Positions 31,202-39,064 of a DNA stretch of 64,000 bases are shown here, in pieces. The stretch spans positions 1-64,000 of the forward strand of contig CAMCTJ010000007.1 of the NCBI GenBank assembly GCA_945878405.1. Reading direction: 5' to 3'. This DNA is from Bdellovibrio sp. ZAP7 (lineage in GTDB: Bacteria; Bdellovibrionota; FAC87; UBA2466). Position numbers and translations under genes: made by a program. The notes under the pieces are model-generated. The model saw only the letters and a program-made list of their open reading frames with translations. It was not told where the DNA came from and searched no databases. The first letter of the stretch is position 1. Each line of letters starts with the position of its first letter.

Positions 31202-32211
31202 TTGGGAGTACTCAGGGGTTTATTTAAGTGGTAGTAATCAGGAACCTTGATAAGCCCGTTCAATATTTGTTCTCGAATGTTTAGCGCTTCCTGTTCTACC
31301 GCCGGAGTCAGCACTTTTCGATTGTTTTCATCAATTGAAAATGAAATGGCATCTTCCTTAAGGCCCATGTGGACAGTTCCGCCTGTAAAGCTACCTCTGA
31401 GTTTGAGCCGAATAGAATCAAAAACCGCTTGGTCAACCCCTTTCACCATACTGGTTAAAATCGTGCCTGGTTTAACCCAGTTCTGATTAGAGTCGACGCC
31501 AATGGCAAACTTTTTTCTTTCTTCTGCCGCATCAAAAACCCCGAGACAAGAAGAGCCTGCAGCACAAAAAACTACGTCTACGCCTTTTGAAAATTGAAGC
31601 AGGGCTAGCTCTTTCGCACGAGCGGGATCTCTCCAGGCTTCTGAAGAGGACCCAACATAGTGGGTGAGTATCTTAACTAATGAAGAAACCGATTGGGCAC
31701 CGGTGCGATAACCCAATTCAAATCGCCTGATGAGAGGAATATCCATTCCCCCGATGAAACCCACGGATTTTGTTTTGCTAGTAAGAGCTGCGATAGTTCC
31801 AACAAGATATGAGCCTTCGTGCTCTTGAAAAATGATTGAGCGGATATTGGGCAGCGTGCTTGGGGCATCAATCAGTAGGAAAGAGAGATTAGGAAATTGT
31901 TTTGCCACCGCCTCAATAGCAGATTTTTGAACAAAGCCGATACCGATAATGAGATCATAACCGTGTTGCGCAAAGGTCCGGATAGATGGAACAAATGCTG
32001 AGTCACTGGAGCATTCCAAAACTTTCAAATGAATAGTTAATTCTTTTTGAGCCCGAGTTGCGCCTCGAAAGGCTGAAGCATTAAATGACTTATCATCTTT
32101 GCCGCCTCGATCGAGAACCAAGCCTACTTTTAGAGGCTGCGTTGCCAGAGGAAATGCTCGGTGGGTTAACAAAAATAAAATGAGACAGAGAAGCCAAGAA
32201 CGCCGGGGCAT
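31198..32211 (-). CDS. BMP family periplasmic binding protein
   Basis: About 337 residues with a signal peptide (ending at about AFPLA) and the BMP/PnrA core: VGLVLDRGGKDDKSFNASAF, the segment KVLECSSDSAF, GIGFVQKSAIEAVAKQFPN, VGFIGGMDIPLIRRFELGY and VFCAAGSSCLGVFDAA. These proteins bind purine nucleosides in several bacteria. No lipobox is seen, so it may be soluble in the periplasm. I prefer the ATG at 32211; a TTG at 32217 overlaps the TonB stop (TTGA). Confidence 0.85.
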   Translation of the reverse strand: MPRRSWLLCLILFLLTHRAFPLATQPLKVGLVLDRGGKDDKSFNASAFRGATRAQKELTIHLKVLECSSDSAFVPSIRTFAQHGYDLIIGIGFVQKSAIEAVAKQFPNLSFLLIDAPSTLPNIRSIIFQEHEGSYLVGTIAALTSKTKSVGFIGGMDIPLIRRFELGYRTGAQSVSSLVKILTHYVGSSSEAWRDPARAKELALLQFSKGVDVVFCAAGSSCLGVFDAAEERKKFAIGVDSNQNWVKPGTILTSMVKGVDQAVFDSIRLKLRGSFTGGTVHMGLKEDAISFSIDENNRKVLTPAVEQEALNIREQILNGLIKVPDYYHLNKPLSTPK

Positions 32212-32213
32212 GA

Positions 32214-32846
32214 TCAACTTTTTAACTCGTATCTGAGCGGCAATTCAAATTGGAGTTGTTGGTAAGTGTAATCAGAAGGAGGAAGGGGTACCGTCTCTAA
32301 CTTTTGTAGAAAACGAACTGCCTCTTGTTGGAGCAGTTTCGGAGCATCGGATTCTGCCAAACGAATATCCTCGAGATGTCCCTCGGGAGTGACCTGAAAA
32401 CGAACTTTAACAACTCCAGATAATCCCAAGTCCTTTAAAGAACGGGGGAACACCTTTGCGGAGTCTAAATAGGCATGAAGGATTGAAGCGTATTGAGTTG
32501 AACTCCCCCCTTGGCCAATTCCTTTTGAATCCGTATGGGTTGCAGCAGGGGACTGGGCGAGTTCGGAGCTGGTTTTTTGATGCCCCTTGTTTTGAGTGGG
32601 AATATCAAGGGGACTGCTACCGGTCGTCGGGGGTCGGCTGGAACGCATCGCAAAGCTGGGGAAAAAAGAAACCTCAGTTGCATTTGCTAATCCGCCTTTT
32701 CTTCCCAAAAGTTTGTCAAAAGCTCCGGGAGCCAAGGGTGAAGCCACTTTATAAAACAGAAGTAAATGCACAAAAATACTGACAAAACCAGCTAGCTGGA
32801 GTTTGATCGAATCAATCGAAAACGTGGTCTTGCAAATCGTGGTCAT
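32214..32846 (-). CDS. TonB-family energy transducer
   Basis: A 210-residue TonB-like protein: short cytoplasmic tail, one membrane helix (about 17-38, LAGFVSIFVHLLLFYKV), a Pro/Ser/Thr-rich periplasmic linker and a C-terminal TonB domain (about 125-210: SGVVKVRFQVTPEGHLEDIRLAESDAP in part, VTPEGHLEDIRL shown). It is divergent from the TonB-dependent receptor unit at 32889 and also heads the BMP transporter genes, its stop lying next to their first start. It probably energises the nearby receptor. Confidence 0.85.
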   Translation of the reverse strand: MTTICKTTFSIDSIKLQLAGFVSIFVHLLLFYKVASPLAPGAFDKLLGRKGGLANATEVSFFPSFAMRSSRPPTTGSSPLDIPTQNKGHQKTSSELAQSPAATHTDSKGIGQGGSSTQYASILHAYLDSAKVFPRSLKDLGLSGVVKVRFQVTPEGHLEDIRLAESDAPKLLQQEAVRFLQKLETVPLPPSDYTYQQLQFELPLRYELKS

Positions 32847-32888
32847 GGGGCATTAAACCTTAATCAAAGTCCTCGAAAGGAGCAAGTT

Positions 32889-33278
32889 TTGGTTCTCTTT
32901 ATTTTAGGGTTTTTTTTGTTGGGCGCAACGGCAAGTGGAGAGGTTTCTCTCTCTTTCCAAGGGACCGACAAAGGGCGACCTTGTTTTCTTTATGTCCACA
33001 CGGAGGGGGAAAAAAGCGGGACCTACGAAGTTGAAGTCTCCACAAGCTACGAACATGAGGGACAAGGCCTTGGAAAAGTAGTCTTGAAATTCGATCCACA
33101 CTCACAGGGTAAAATCCTGCAATGGCAAGAGGCCAACACGAAAGAGTTTTTGAAGGTTGTGCTAAAAAAAGCAAGTGAAAGTTTATCCGAACCCTCTGCT
33201 TTCCGGTTAAAGTGGATGCACTTTGATCATTTACATGATGCTACTTGCAGCGAACTTAAACTGGTTGGTGAAGAATGA
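32889..33278 (+). CDS. small secreted protein preceding the TonB-dependent receptor
   Basis: A 129-residue protein of unknown family. It starts at a TTG with a strong AAAGGAG site 7 bases upstream and has a hydrophobic signal peptide (about 1-17, LFILGFFLLGATASG). The mature part is beta-rich with two cysteines (RPCFLY and ATCSEL) and a His/Asp/Cys cluster near the end (MHFDHLHDATC) that could bind metal. It overlaps the receptor start by four bases, so it is co-expressed with it and may be a periplasmic partner. Confidence 0.65.
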   Translation: MVLFILGFFLLGATASGEVSLSFQGTDKGRPCFLYVHTEGEKSGTYEVEVSTSYEHEGQGLGKVVLKFDPHSQGKILQWQEANTKEFLKVVLKKASESLSEPSAFRLKWMHFDHLHDATCSELKLVGEE

Positions 33279-35437
33279 AAAAACTTCTAGGTTCCTTAAT
33301 TTTGATTGTCACCTGTAGTGTTTTTGCAGAAGGACAGGAAGTTGGTTCGCTTCCGGAGATCGTGGTTCAAGAAGAAGGATCAGGTTCAAGTTCGGAGTTA
33401 GATAAGTCTTCAGTCGTTCCTACAATTAAACTTCCTAAAAAGAAGCTCGAACAGAAAAAGGCACCCAATTTATCTGAAGCAATTTCGGGGGAGAGCGGGG
33501 TGGATAGTCAAACCTCGTGTGCCACCTGCGGCTCAAAACGAATTACAGTGAATGGCCTACGCGGTGAACATACCACTATTTTAGTAGATGGTGTTCCCTT
33601 GCATTCGGCTGTTTCCAGCTTTTATGGAGTCGACGCAGTTCCGCTATCTGGAGTTGAGTCTATTGAAATCAGTCGAGGTTCCGGAGCCTCATTAGTTGCT
33701 CCTGAGGCAATTGGTGGCGTTTTAAACATCCTCACTGAAACACCACATAAGAATGAAGTGGATTTAAATTTGGCTTCTGGGTCTTCTCAAAATTGGCTTC
33801 TCAGTGGCGCAGTTTCAGATACTACTTTTATGAAGAATACCCGAGTGTTTGTTTCGGGCCAGTGGAATCGACAGGGGTATTGGGATTCTGATCGTACGGG
33901 AGTATGGGACGTAGACAAAAATGGAGTTGCTGACGCTCCTTTCTTCTCAAATGCGGGCATCTTGGCAAAAGGTTTAATCGATTTGGGAGCTCGAGATAGT
34001 CTAGAGCTCAGATACGGTTGGCAAAATGTATCCATTTTGGGAGGAACGGTGGATGGCACCAAACCGACAACTTTTCTGCCCATTGTGGAGCTCCCAAAGT
34101 TTCAGGATAACAATGTTGAAAAACCTTATTTAGATGATCAATTAAAAATTGCTGACACGATAAATCTATCTCGACAAGAAGCTGTGGGACGTTGGCGCCA
34201 TCGACTGGGCGAAAGCTCCCAGCTTCAAGTAACCTCCAGCGCAGCTTGGCAGGATCAGGATTCGATATATTTTCATGGATACGATTATCGCAATCGAGAT
34301 CTTCTTGCGTTTCAGGACGTCCGGGTATCTACGCCCCTTTCTTCGGAACACGTGATGAGTTTTGGAGCCGACGGTCGCTATGAGCGGATGCAGTCATTTT
34401 CTCAGAAGCTCTATGACATAAAGGGGCTTCCCCCCGATGATTTTAAGTTTCGAAATGTGGCTCTGTTTGTTCAGGATACCTGGTCGCCGAGCCTAAATCA
34501 TGAATTTAACATCGCCGGTCGTTTGGATTATTTGGATATCGATTGGCCTTTTCAAAAATCAGAAGAACGCCAAGTGCGGAAAGTCTTAGGGTCGCCTCGA
34601 TTTTTCTGGAAATGGAACCAGTCTTCGAACTGGACTGCCCGAATTTCCTATGGGCGAGGATATCGAGCGCCTTTAAGTTTTTTTGAATCCCAACACGGAT
34701 TGAGTGAAAATGGATTCACTATTGGTCTTACGGAAATTGAAACTGCACACTCGGTCGGAGTTTCCGAAAACTATACGAGCGGCGCTTGGGATTGGAATGC
34801 CAGTGTATACGGCACTCAGTTAAGTCATTTAGCCTACGCTGCTGATCCAGTCGATGAGTTCAGTCCTGCAAAGTTTGAAAACCTAAACAGGGACGTAACA
34901 GTCCTCTCGTCAGGAATCTCTGGCACTTACCGATCTGGATCCTGGCTTGTGGAATTAGGACTAGAGGATTTCCGATTACCTCAAGACTATAAAAAGCTTC
35001 TTCCTGTAGCTGCAGTTGAACAAAGAGCGCGAATCCGGGCTGAGAAAAAGGTTGGCGCAGGGTGGGATGTCTTTGTGTCTGCTCAAATCACTGGGCCAAG
35101 AAATTTATCAGATTATGGTTATGACAAACACTATGTGAGTTTTGAGCCTGTCGATACAGAATTAGGACCCGTAGATACTTTGAAGGAGTTGAAAAATCAG
35201 AAGGCTCCTCTGTTTGCTACGGTAGATATCGGCACTAACTATCGTCCCTGGAAAAACTGGGAATTGTCTTTAACCGTTCTCAATGCGACTAATTTCACTC
35301 AAACGGGTTGGGGGGATTCCCCCCTTGCCTGGAACCAGCATGGTTCTGATCCCAGTCATTTCCACCTAGATAATTTACATGTCTGGGGGCCCCTGAGAGG
35401 ACGAGTGTTTATGATGTCTGTGAGAGCGACCCTCTGA
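33275..35437 (+). CDS. TonB-dependent outer-membrane receptor with plug Cys pair
   Basis: A 720-residue receptor. Signal peptide about 1-18; a possible TonB box near EIVVQEEG (28-35); plug domain about 45-165 (ITVNGLRGEHTTILVDGVP, SIEISRGSGASL, AIGGVLNIL); then a 22-strand-type barrel ending in ...SVRATL. Before the plug core is SCATCGSKR with Cys82 and Cys85. A His-rich turn near the end (HGSDPSHFHLDNLH) might line the entrance. The substrate cannot be read directly; the Cys pair and His cluster make a metal, a metal chelate or haem worth testing. It is followed with a one-base overlap by a thioredoxin-like gene. Confidence 0.9.
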   Translation: MKKLLGSLILIVTCSVFAEGQEVGSLPEIVVQEEGSGSSSELDKSSVVPTIKLPKKKLEQKKAPNLSEAISGESGVDSQTSCATCGSKRITVNGLRGEHTTILVDGVPLHSAVSSFYGVDAVPLSGVESIEISRGSGASLVAPEAIGGVLNILTETPHKNEVDLNLASGSSQNWLLSGAVSDTTFMKNTRVFVSGQWNRQGYWDSDRTGVWDVDKNGVADAPFFSNAGILAKGLIDLGARDSLELRYGWQNVSILGGTVDGTKPTTFLPIVELPKFQDNNVEKPYLDDQLKIADTINLSRQEAVGRWRHRLGESSQLQVTSSAAWQDQDSIYFHGYDYRNRDLLAFQDVRVSTPLSSEHVMSFGADGRYERMQSFSQKLYDIKGLPPDDFKFRNVALFVQDTWSPSLNHEFNIAGRLDYLDIDWPFQKSEERQVRKVLGSPRFFWKWNQSSNWTARISYGRGYRAPLSFFESQHGLSENGFTIGLTEIETAHSVGVSENYTSGAWDWNASVYGTQLSHLAYAADPVDEFSPAKFENLNRDVTVLSSGISGTYRSGSWLVELGLEDFRLPQDYKKLLPVAAVEQRARIRAEKKVGAGWDVFVSAQITGPRNLSDYGYDKHYVSFEPVDTELGPVDTLKELKNQKAPLFATVDIGTNYRPWKNWELSLTVLNATNFTQTGWGDSPLAWNQHGSDPSHFHLDNLHVWGPLRGRVFMMSVRATL

Positions 35438-35898
35438 TGAAAGAGTTGGTTTTTGTATTTTGCTTTCTGATATCAGCGGCTGGGATCGGATGCATGGAAG
35501 ATGAGCTCTCAGGCCTTATTCCAGTGACCCAAAAGCCGATTTGTATTCGGAGATGGCAAAATGAGCAAATAACTGTGATTTCCGAAGAGGACTGCATTTT
35601 TTGTCGTGAGTTGTTGGAGAGAATGCGAAAGGAAATGCCAGCTATCGAAAGAAAAAGAGTTGAAGTCCTCTGGATCGATTCGAATCCAGCAAGTTGTCTT
35701 AAAAGTTCACAGCAGTTTCCTGAGTTTGGGTCTGCTCGATGTGTTTCCAGAAGAGAAGTGGCTGGGAAATGGGGGGTGAGTTCTACTCCGGTGATGTTTT
35801 GGATTCAAAAAGATAAAAAAATCACACAAAAGGGACTAGTCGATCGAAAAAAGAAACTTCCCTGGATTAGTTCTCCTTCTCGAAGCGTGGTAAAATGA
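35437..35898 (+). CDS. thioredoxin-like envelope protein with CIFC motif
   Basis: A 153-residue exported protein. The N-terminus (FVFCFLISAAGIGC) could be a lipoprotein signal with Cys19, though the lipobox is imperfect. A thioredoxin-like fold is suggested by EEDCIFCRELL (Cys53, Cys56, CxxC) and the cis-Pro region VSSTPVMFW about 70 residues later. Two further cysteines (PASCLK, SARCVS) lie between. It may reduce or oxidise disulphides of neighbours such as the receptor's Cys82/Cys85. It starts at the receptor stop and is 4 bases from the MCE ATPase. Confidence 0.7.
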   Translation: MKELVFVFCFLISAAGIGCMEDELSGLIPVTQKPICIRRWQNEQITVISEEDCIFCRELLERMRKEMPAIERKRVEVLWIDSNPASCLKSSQQFPEFGSARCVSRREVAGKWGVSSTPVMFWIQKDKKITQKGLVDRKKKLPWISSPSRSVVK

Positions 35899-35902
35899 GC
35901 AG

Positions 35903-36694
35903 ATGAGCCCTATCCCGTACGAACCGCAAATTGAGATTTCTCATCTGGGGTTTGCGTTTTCCGCTGATAAAACTCACTTGTTAAAAGAGATTAACTTAGC
36001 TCTACGTGCGGGAGACAGATTGGGCATCCTGGGGCCCTCCGGTTCGGGCAAATCTACTTTATTGAAACTTGTATCGGGGCTTCTCATCCCTTCTCAAGGC
36101 GAGATACGTGTGGATGGCGAGTTGATAAAACGTCAGGGATTAAAACAAAGTCGTTCTTTCTCGCAAAAAATGGCGATGAGTTTTCAAAAAGGTGGACTCT
36201 TAGATGCATACAATGCCTGGGAAAATATCGATTTTGCCCTAGCGGAACTGACGGATTTTTCGGAATCCGAACGGAAGGAACGTTCGTTTCATTTCCTTAA
36301 GCAAGTGGGCCTTTCTGGATCTGAAAATAAAAGGCTGAAGGAGCTAAGTGGTGGCATGTTAAAAAGGCTCTCCCTCGCTCGAGTCTTTGCTCTCAGTCCC
36401 TCGATACTCCTTCTGGATGATCCCACGGCAGGGCTCGATCCTGTCACTGCAGATGAAATTGTTTCGATTATTGAGGAGTATGCTGAAAACAGGAGTGTAA
36501 TTCTGATTTTTGCCAGTGGGGATTTGGCTGTAAGCTTTCGGTTAGCCAATAGATTAGGATTTTTGTGGAACGGCTTTCTCACGTACGAACAATCTGTTTA
36601 CGATTTTAAAAAATGCGATAATCCCGCTATCCAACAGTTCATCCGAGGGGGATTGAGCGGGCCATTAACCGAACCAGTTTATGCTCGAACTTAA
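35903..36694 (+). CDS. MCE/Mla-type ABC ATPase, catalytically degenerate (NBD1)
   Basis: A 263-residue MlaF-like ATPase. Walker A is intact (GPSGSGKST, Lys50), as is the signature LSGGM (148-152). Walker B reads LLLDDPTAGLDP, with Asp173 where the catalytic glutamate should be, and the H-loop reads FASGDLA, with Gly206 instead of the histidine. The C-terminal FIRGGLSGPLTEP tail matches MlaF proteins. It overlaps the next ATPase by 14 bases. With the next gene it probably forms a heterodimer in which this protein supplies the working signature motif but not the hydrolytic residues. Confidence 0.9.
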   Translation: MSPIPYEPQIEISHLGFAFSADKTHLLKEINLALRAGDRLGILGPSGSGKSTLLKLVSGLLIPSQGEIRVDGELIKRQGLKQSRSFSQKMAMSFQKGGLLDAYNAWENIDFALAELTDFSESERKERSFHFLKQVGLSGSENKRLKELSGGMLKRLSLARVFALSPSILLLDDPTAGLDPVTADEIVSIIEEYAENRSVILIFASGDLAVSFRLANRLGFLWNGFLTYEQSVYDFKKCDNPAIQQFIRGGLSGPLTEPVYART

Positions 36695-37400
36695 ATCGAT
36701 CACAAAAAAATTCGCAAACAAGGTGGTACTGAATAGTGTCAACCTAAGACTACAGCGAAGCCAGATTCTTTTTGTTTTGGGAAGATCCGGGGTGGGAAAA
36801 TCGGTTCTTCTAAAAACGATTGTTGGGCTTATCCCTCAAGATAGGGGAGAAGTGTGGATCAATGGGGAGAAAACGGATCCCCTAAACGAAGAGAAAATGG
36901 TTACGGTTCGGCAGAAATGCGGATTGGTTTTTCAAATGCCAGCCTTACTCGATTCCTTAACGCTCCAAGAAAATCTAGAGTTTGGCTTAGAAGGAAATCA
37001 GAAATCAGGACTTAGGAAATATTTAGATTGGGTTCAGCTTTCAGAAGGTGTTTTGTCTCGGTATCCCAGCGAAGTTAGTTTTGGAACCCAAAAGAAGGTA
37101 AGTGTTGTTCGGACGTTGCTACGAGAACCTCAGTTCATTTTATTTGACGAACCCACGACCGGTCTTGATCCCGTCTCCCGAGAAGTAACAAATCAAATGA
37201 TTCGAAACGTTGTAAAAGAGTCAGAAACGGGTTGTGTAGTTGTTTCACACGACATTCAGAGTGCAATTGAACTTGCCAACTCGATCATGCTTCTCGACGA
37301 GGGGAGGGTCGTTTTTGAGGGAACTCCTGAAGCTTTTCGGAATTCCGATCAGGGGTTAATCAGGTCGTTTTGTAAGGGGATGGTGGTTCTCGATGCCTGA
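36681..37400 (+). CDS. MCE/Mla-type ABC ATPase with degenerate signature motif (NBD2)
   Basis: A 239-residue MlaF-like ATPase. Walker A is GRSGVGKSVLL, Walker B is FILFDEPTTGLDP with the catalytic Glu157, and the H-loop has His190 in VVSHDIQS. The signature motif, however, is VSFGTQKK (132-139) rather than LSGGQ. This is the mirror image of the defects in the preceding ATPase. It overlaps the first permease by 8 bases. Alone it should be unable to form two normal ATP sites. Confidence 0.9.
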   Translation: MLELKSITKKFANKVVLNSVNLRLQRSQILFVLGRSGVGKSVLLKTIVGLIPQDRGEVWINGEKTDPLNEEKMVTVRQKCGLVFQMPALLDSLTLQENLEFGLEGNQKSGLRKYLDWVQLSEGVLSRYPSEVSFGTQKKVSVVRTLLREPQFILFDEPTTGLDPVSREVTNQMIRNVVKESETGCVVVSHDIQSAIELANSIMLLDEGRVVFEGTPEAFRNSDQGLIRSFCKGMVVLDA

Positions 37401-38163
37401 TTTAAAAGAGCTTATGGGCAGCATCGGCAACTGGTTTCTTTTTTCGAAAAGAGTGATCGGACTCTTTTTCAGGGAGGGGATTAGCCGGAAAGTGTTGATC
37501 CAGCAGATGTACCAAGTAGGGGTTCGTTCCATGGTCACCACGTGTGTAGCGGGGATTTTCGTGGGTGCCATTCTCGCAATACAAATCAATCTTCAACTAA
37601 AAGATTTTGGGGCACAGAGCTTCTTAGGGGGCCTGAGTACCTCCACAACCATTAGGAATTTAGGACCGGTATTGATAGCTTTTCTGTTATCCGGCCGAGT
37701 GGGAGCTTTTTCGTCTGCAGAACTGGGCACCATGGCTATTACTGATCAGTTGAACGCTATCCGGTGCCTGGGGCTAAATCCGCTCGCAGTGATTATTATG
37801 CCGCGACTAGTTGCTCTTACGATTTCAAGTTTTTTGCTTTTGGTATTGGGCCTGGGATTAACCGTTTTTGGTGGAATCATTATTTCCTCCATTTATTTGA
37901 ACGTGAATCCATTACAGTTTGTATCTCACATACCCCAATTTGTTTCGGGATCGAGTATTTTCATTGGGGTACTAAAAAGCTTTCTCTTCGGATTGATCAT
38001 TGGAACGATTTCCTGTTTCGTAGGTTACAAAACCACAGGGGGAGCTGAAGAGGTGGGTCGGTCTGTGAGAAGAACGGCCGTCGTGACTTTGGTCTCAATC
38101 ATCGTGATTGATTTCTTGGTTTCATTTGTTGTGGAGTCAGTCACCCAATTAATAATGAGTTGA
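37393..38163 (+). CDS. MlaE-family permease, first of two
   Basis: A 256-residue permease of the MlaE/YrbE type with about five membrane helices. The conserved block around GPVLIAFLLSGRVGAFSSAE and the MAITDQLNAIRCLGLNPLA region, then IMPRLVALTISSFLLL, matches the family. MlaE proteins carry phospholipids between membranes with MlaD and MlaF. It differs from the next permease in length and sequence, so the channel is likely a heterodimer, as with actinobacterial YrbEA/YrbEB. Confidence 0.9.
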   Translation: MPDLKELMGSIGNWFLFSKRVIGLFFREGISRKVLIQQMYQVGVRSMVTTCVAGIFVGAILAIQINLQLKDFGAQSFLGGLSTSTTIRNLGPVLIAFLLSGRVGAFSSAELGTMAITDQLNAIRCLGLNPLAVIIMPRLVALTISSFLLLVLGLGLTVFGGIIISSIYLNVNPLQFVSHIPQFVSGSSIFIGVLKSFLFGLIIGTISCFVGYKTTGGAEEVGRSVRRTAVVTLVSIIVIDFLVSFVVESVTQLIMS

Positions 38164-38173
38164 GGTTCTTTGA

Positions 38174-38953
38174 ATGAGAGCGTTAGGAAACTGGGCAATC
38201 AGGGAGTGGGGCCAGCTGGCATATCCTACTGGACTTTTCTGGGCCTCTATTGTGGGACTGCTTAAGTCTCTAACTAGGGCTTCATTAAGAGGAAAAGAAA
38301 TCACAAAGCAGATCTATGAATGTGCTGTGATGAGCCTTCCTGTCATCGCTTTTTCACTGGGAATCGTATCTTTGATGAGTGTGCTTGAATTTTCGTGGCA
38401 TATGAAGGTCGTATTAAAGCAAGATGCTTTAGTTCCTGGTTTCTCCTTGATTCTAACGATAAGAGAAGTGGCTCCTGTAGTGACTGCGATGCTTTTGGCG
38501 TCACGAGTGGGAGCCTCCATCTCTGCTGAGATGGGAGTGATGAAGATCACCGAACAACTAGATCAATTAAAATTATTAGCGGTTTCTGAAGTGGACTATC
38601 TTCTCATTCCACGCTGGATTGGGTGTATAGTAGCAAATGTCACTTTAACTCTGATATCAATCGCTATCGCTGGAATCGTCACAGTATTTATTGCGGCTCG
38701 TTGGATGGGTTACCAGCCAGCGGAGTTTTACAATTCCTTGCTTTTGTTCACGACTGGTCATGACCTGGAAGGGGCTTTGCTTAAGGCCCTCTGTTTTGGT
38801 ACTTTGATTCCCTTTGTTTCTGCAAGTTATGGATTACGCTGTGCTCAGGGGAGTCAAGGGGTGGGAGATGCAGCGACGCAAGCAGTCGCGAGAAGCAGTT
38901 TATTGATTATTATTTCGGATTTATTAATCAATTCAATTTGGTGGATGCCGTAA
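38174..38953 (+). CDS. MlaE-family permease, second of two
   Basis: A 259-residue permease with the same block (REVAPVVTAMLLASRVGASI, then MGVMKITEQLDQLKLLAVS and LLIPRWIG). It is the partner of the preceding permease. It starts 10 bases after it and ends the tightly packed part of the operon; a 111-base gap with a promoter-like -10 follows. No STAS (MlaB) or MlaC homologue is present nearby. Confidence 0.9.
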   Translation: MRALGNWAIREWGQLAYPTGLFWASIVGLLKSLTRASLRGKEITKQIYECAVMSLPVIAFSLGIVSLMSVLEFSWHMKVVLKQDALVPGFSLILTIREVAPVVTAMLLASRVGASISAEMGVMKITEQLDQLKLLAVSEVDYLLIPRWIGCIVANVTLTLISIAIAGIVTVFIAARWMGYQPAEFYNSLLLFTTGHDLEGALLKALCFGTLIPFVSASYGLRCAQGSQGVGDAATQAVARSSLLIIISDLLINSIWWMP

Positions 38954-39009
38954 AAATAATAACTGCTCCGCATCAACTTTTCTCGTTCGGTCACAGCCTG
39001 CCTTTAAGG

Positions 39010-39015
39010 TATAAT
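39010..39015 (+). promoter_or_regulatory. candidate -10 box for the MlaD-like gene
   Basis: A perfect TATAAT sits 50 bases before the ATG at 39065, in the largest gap of the MCE region. The -35 side is poor (a TTCGGT near 38985). It suggests that the MlaD-like gene and its followers can be made independently of the ATPase/permease genes. Confidence 0.4.
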
Positions 39016-39064
39016 CAAAGAGTAAGTTTCATTCTTTCCCTCGATTCATCCAACATAAAACTCC

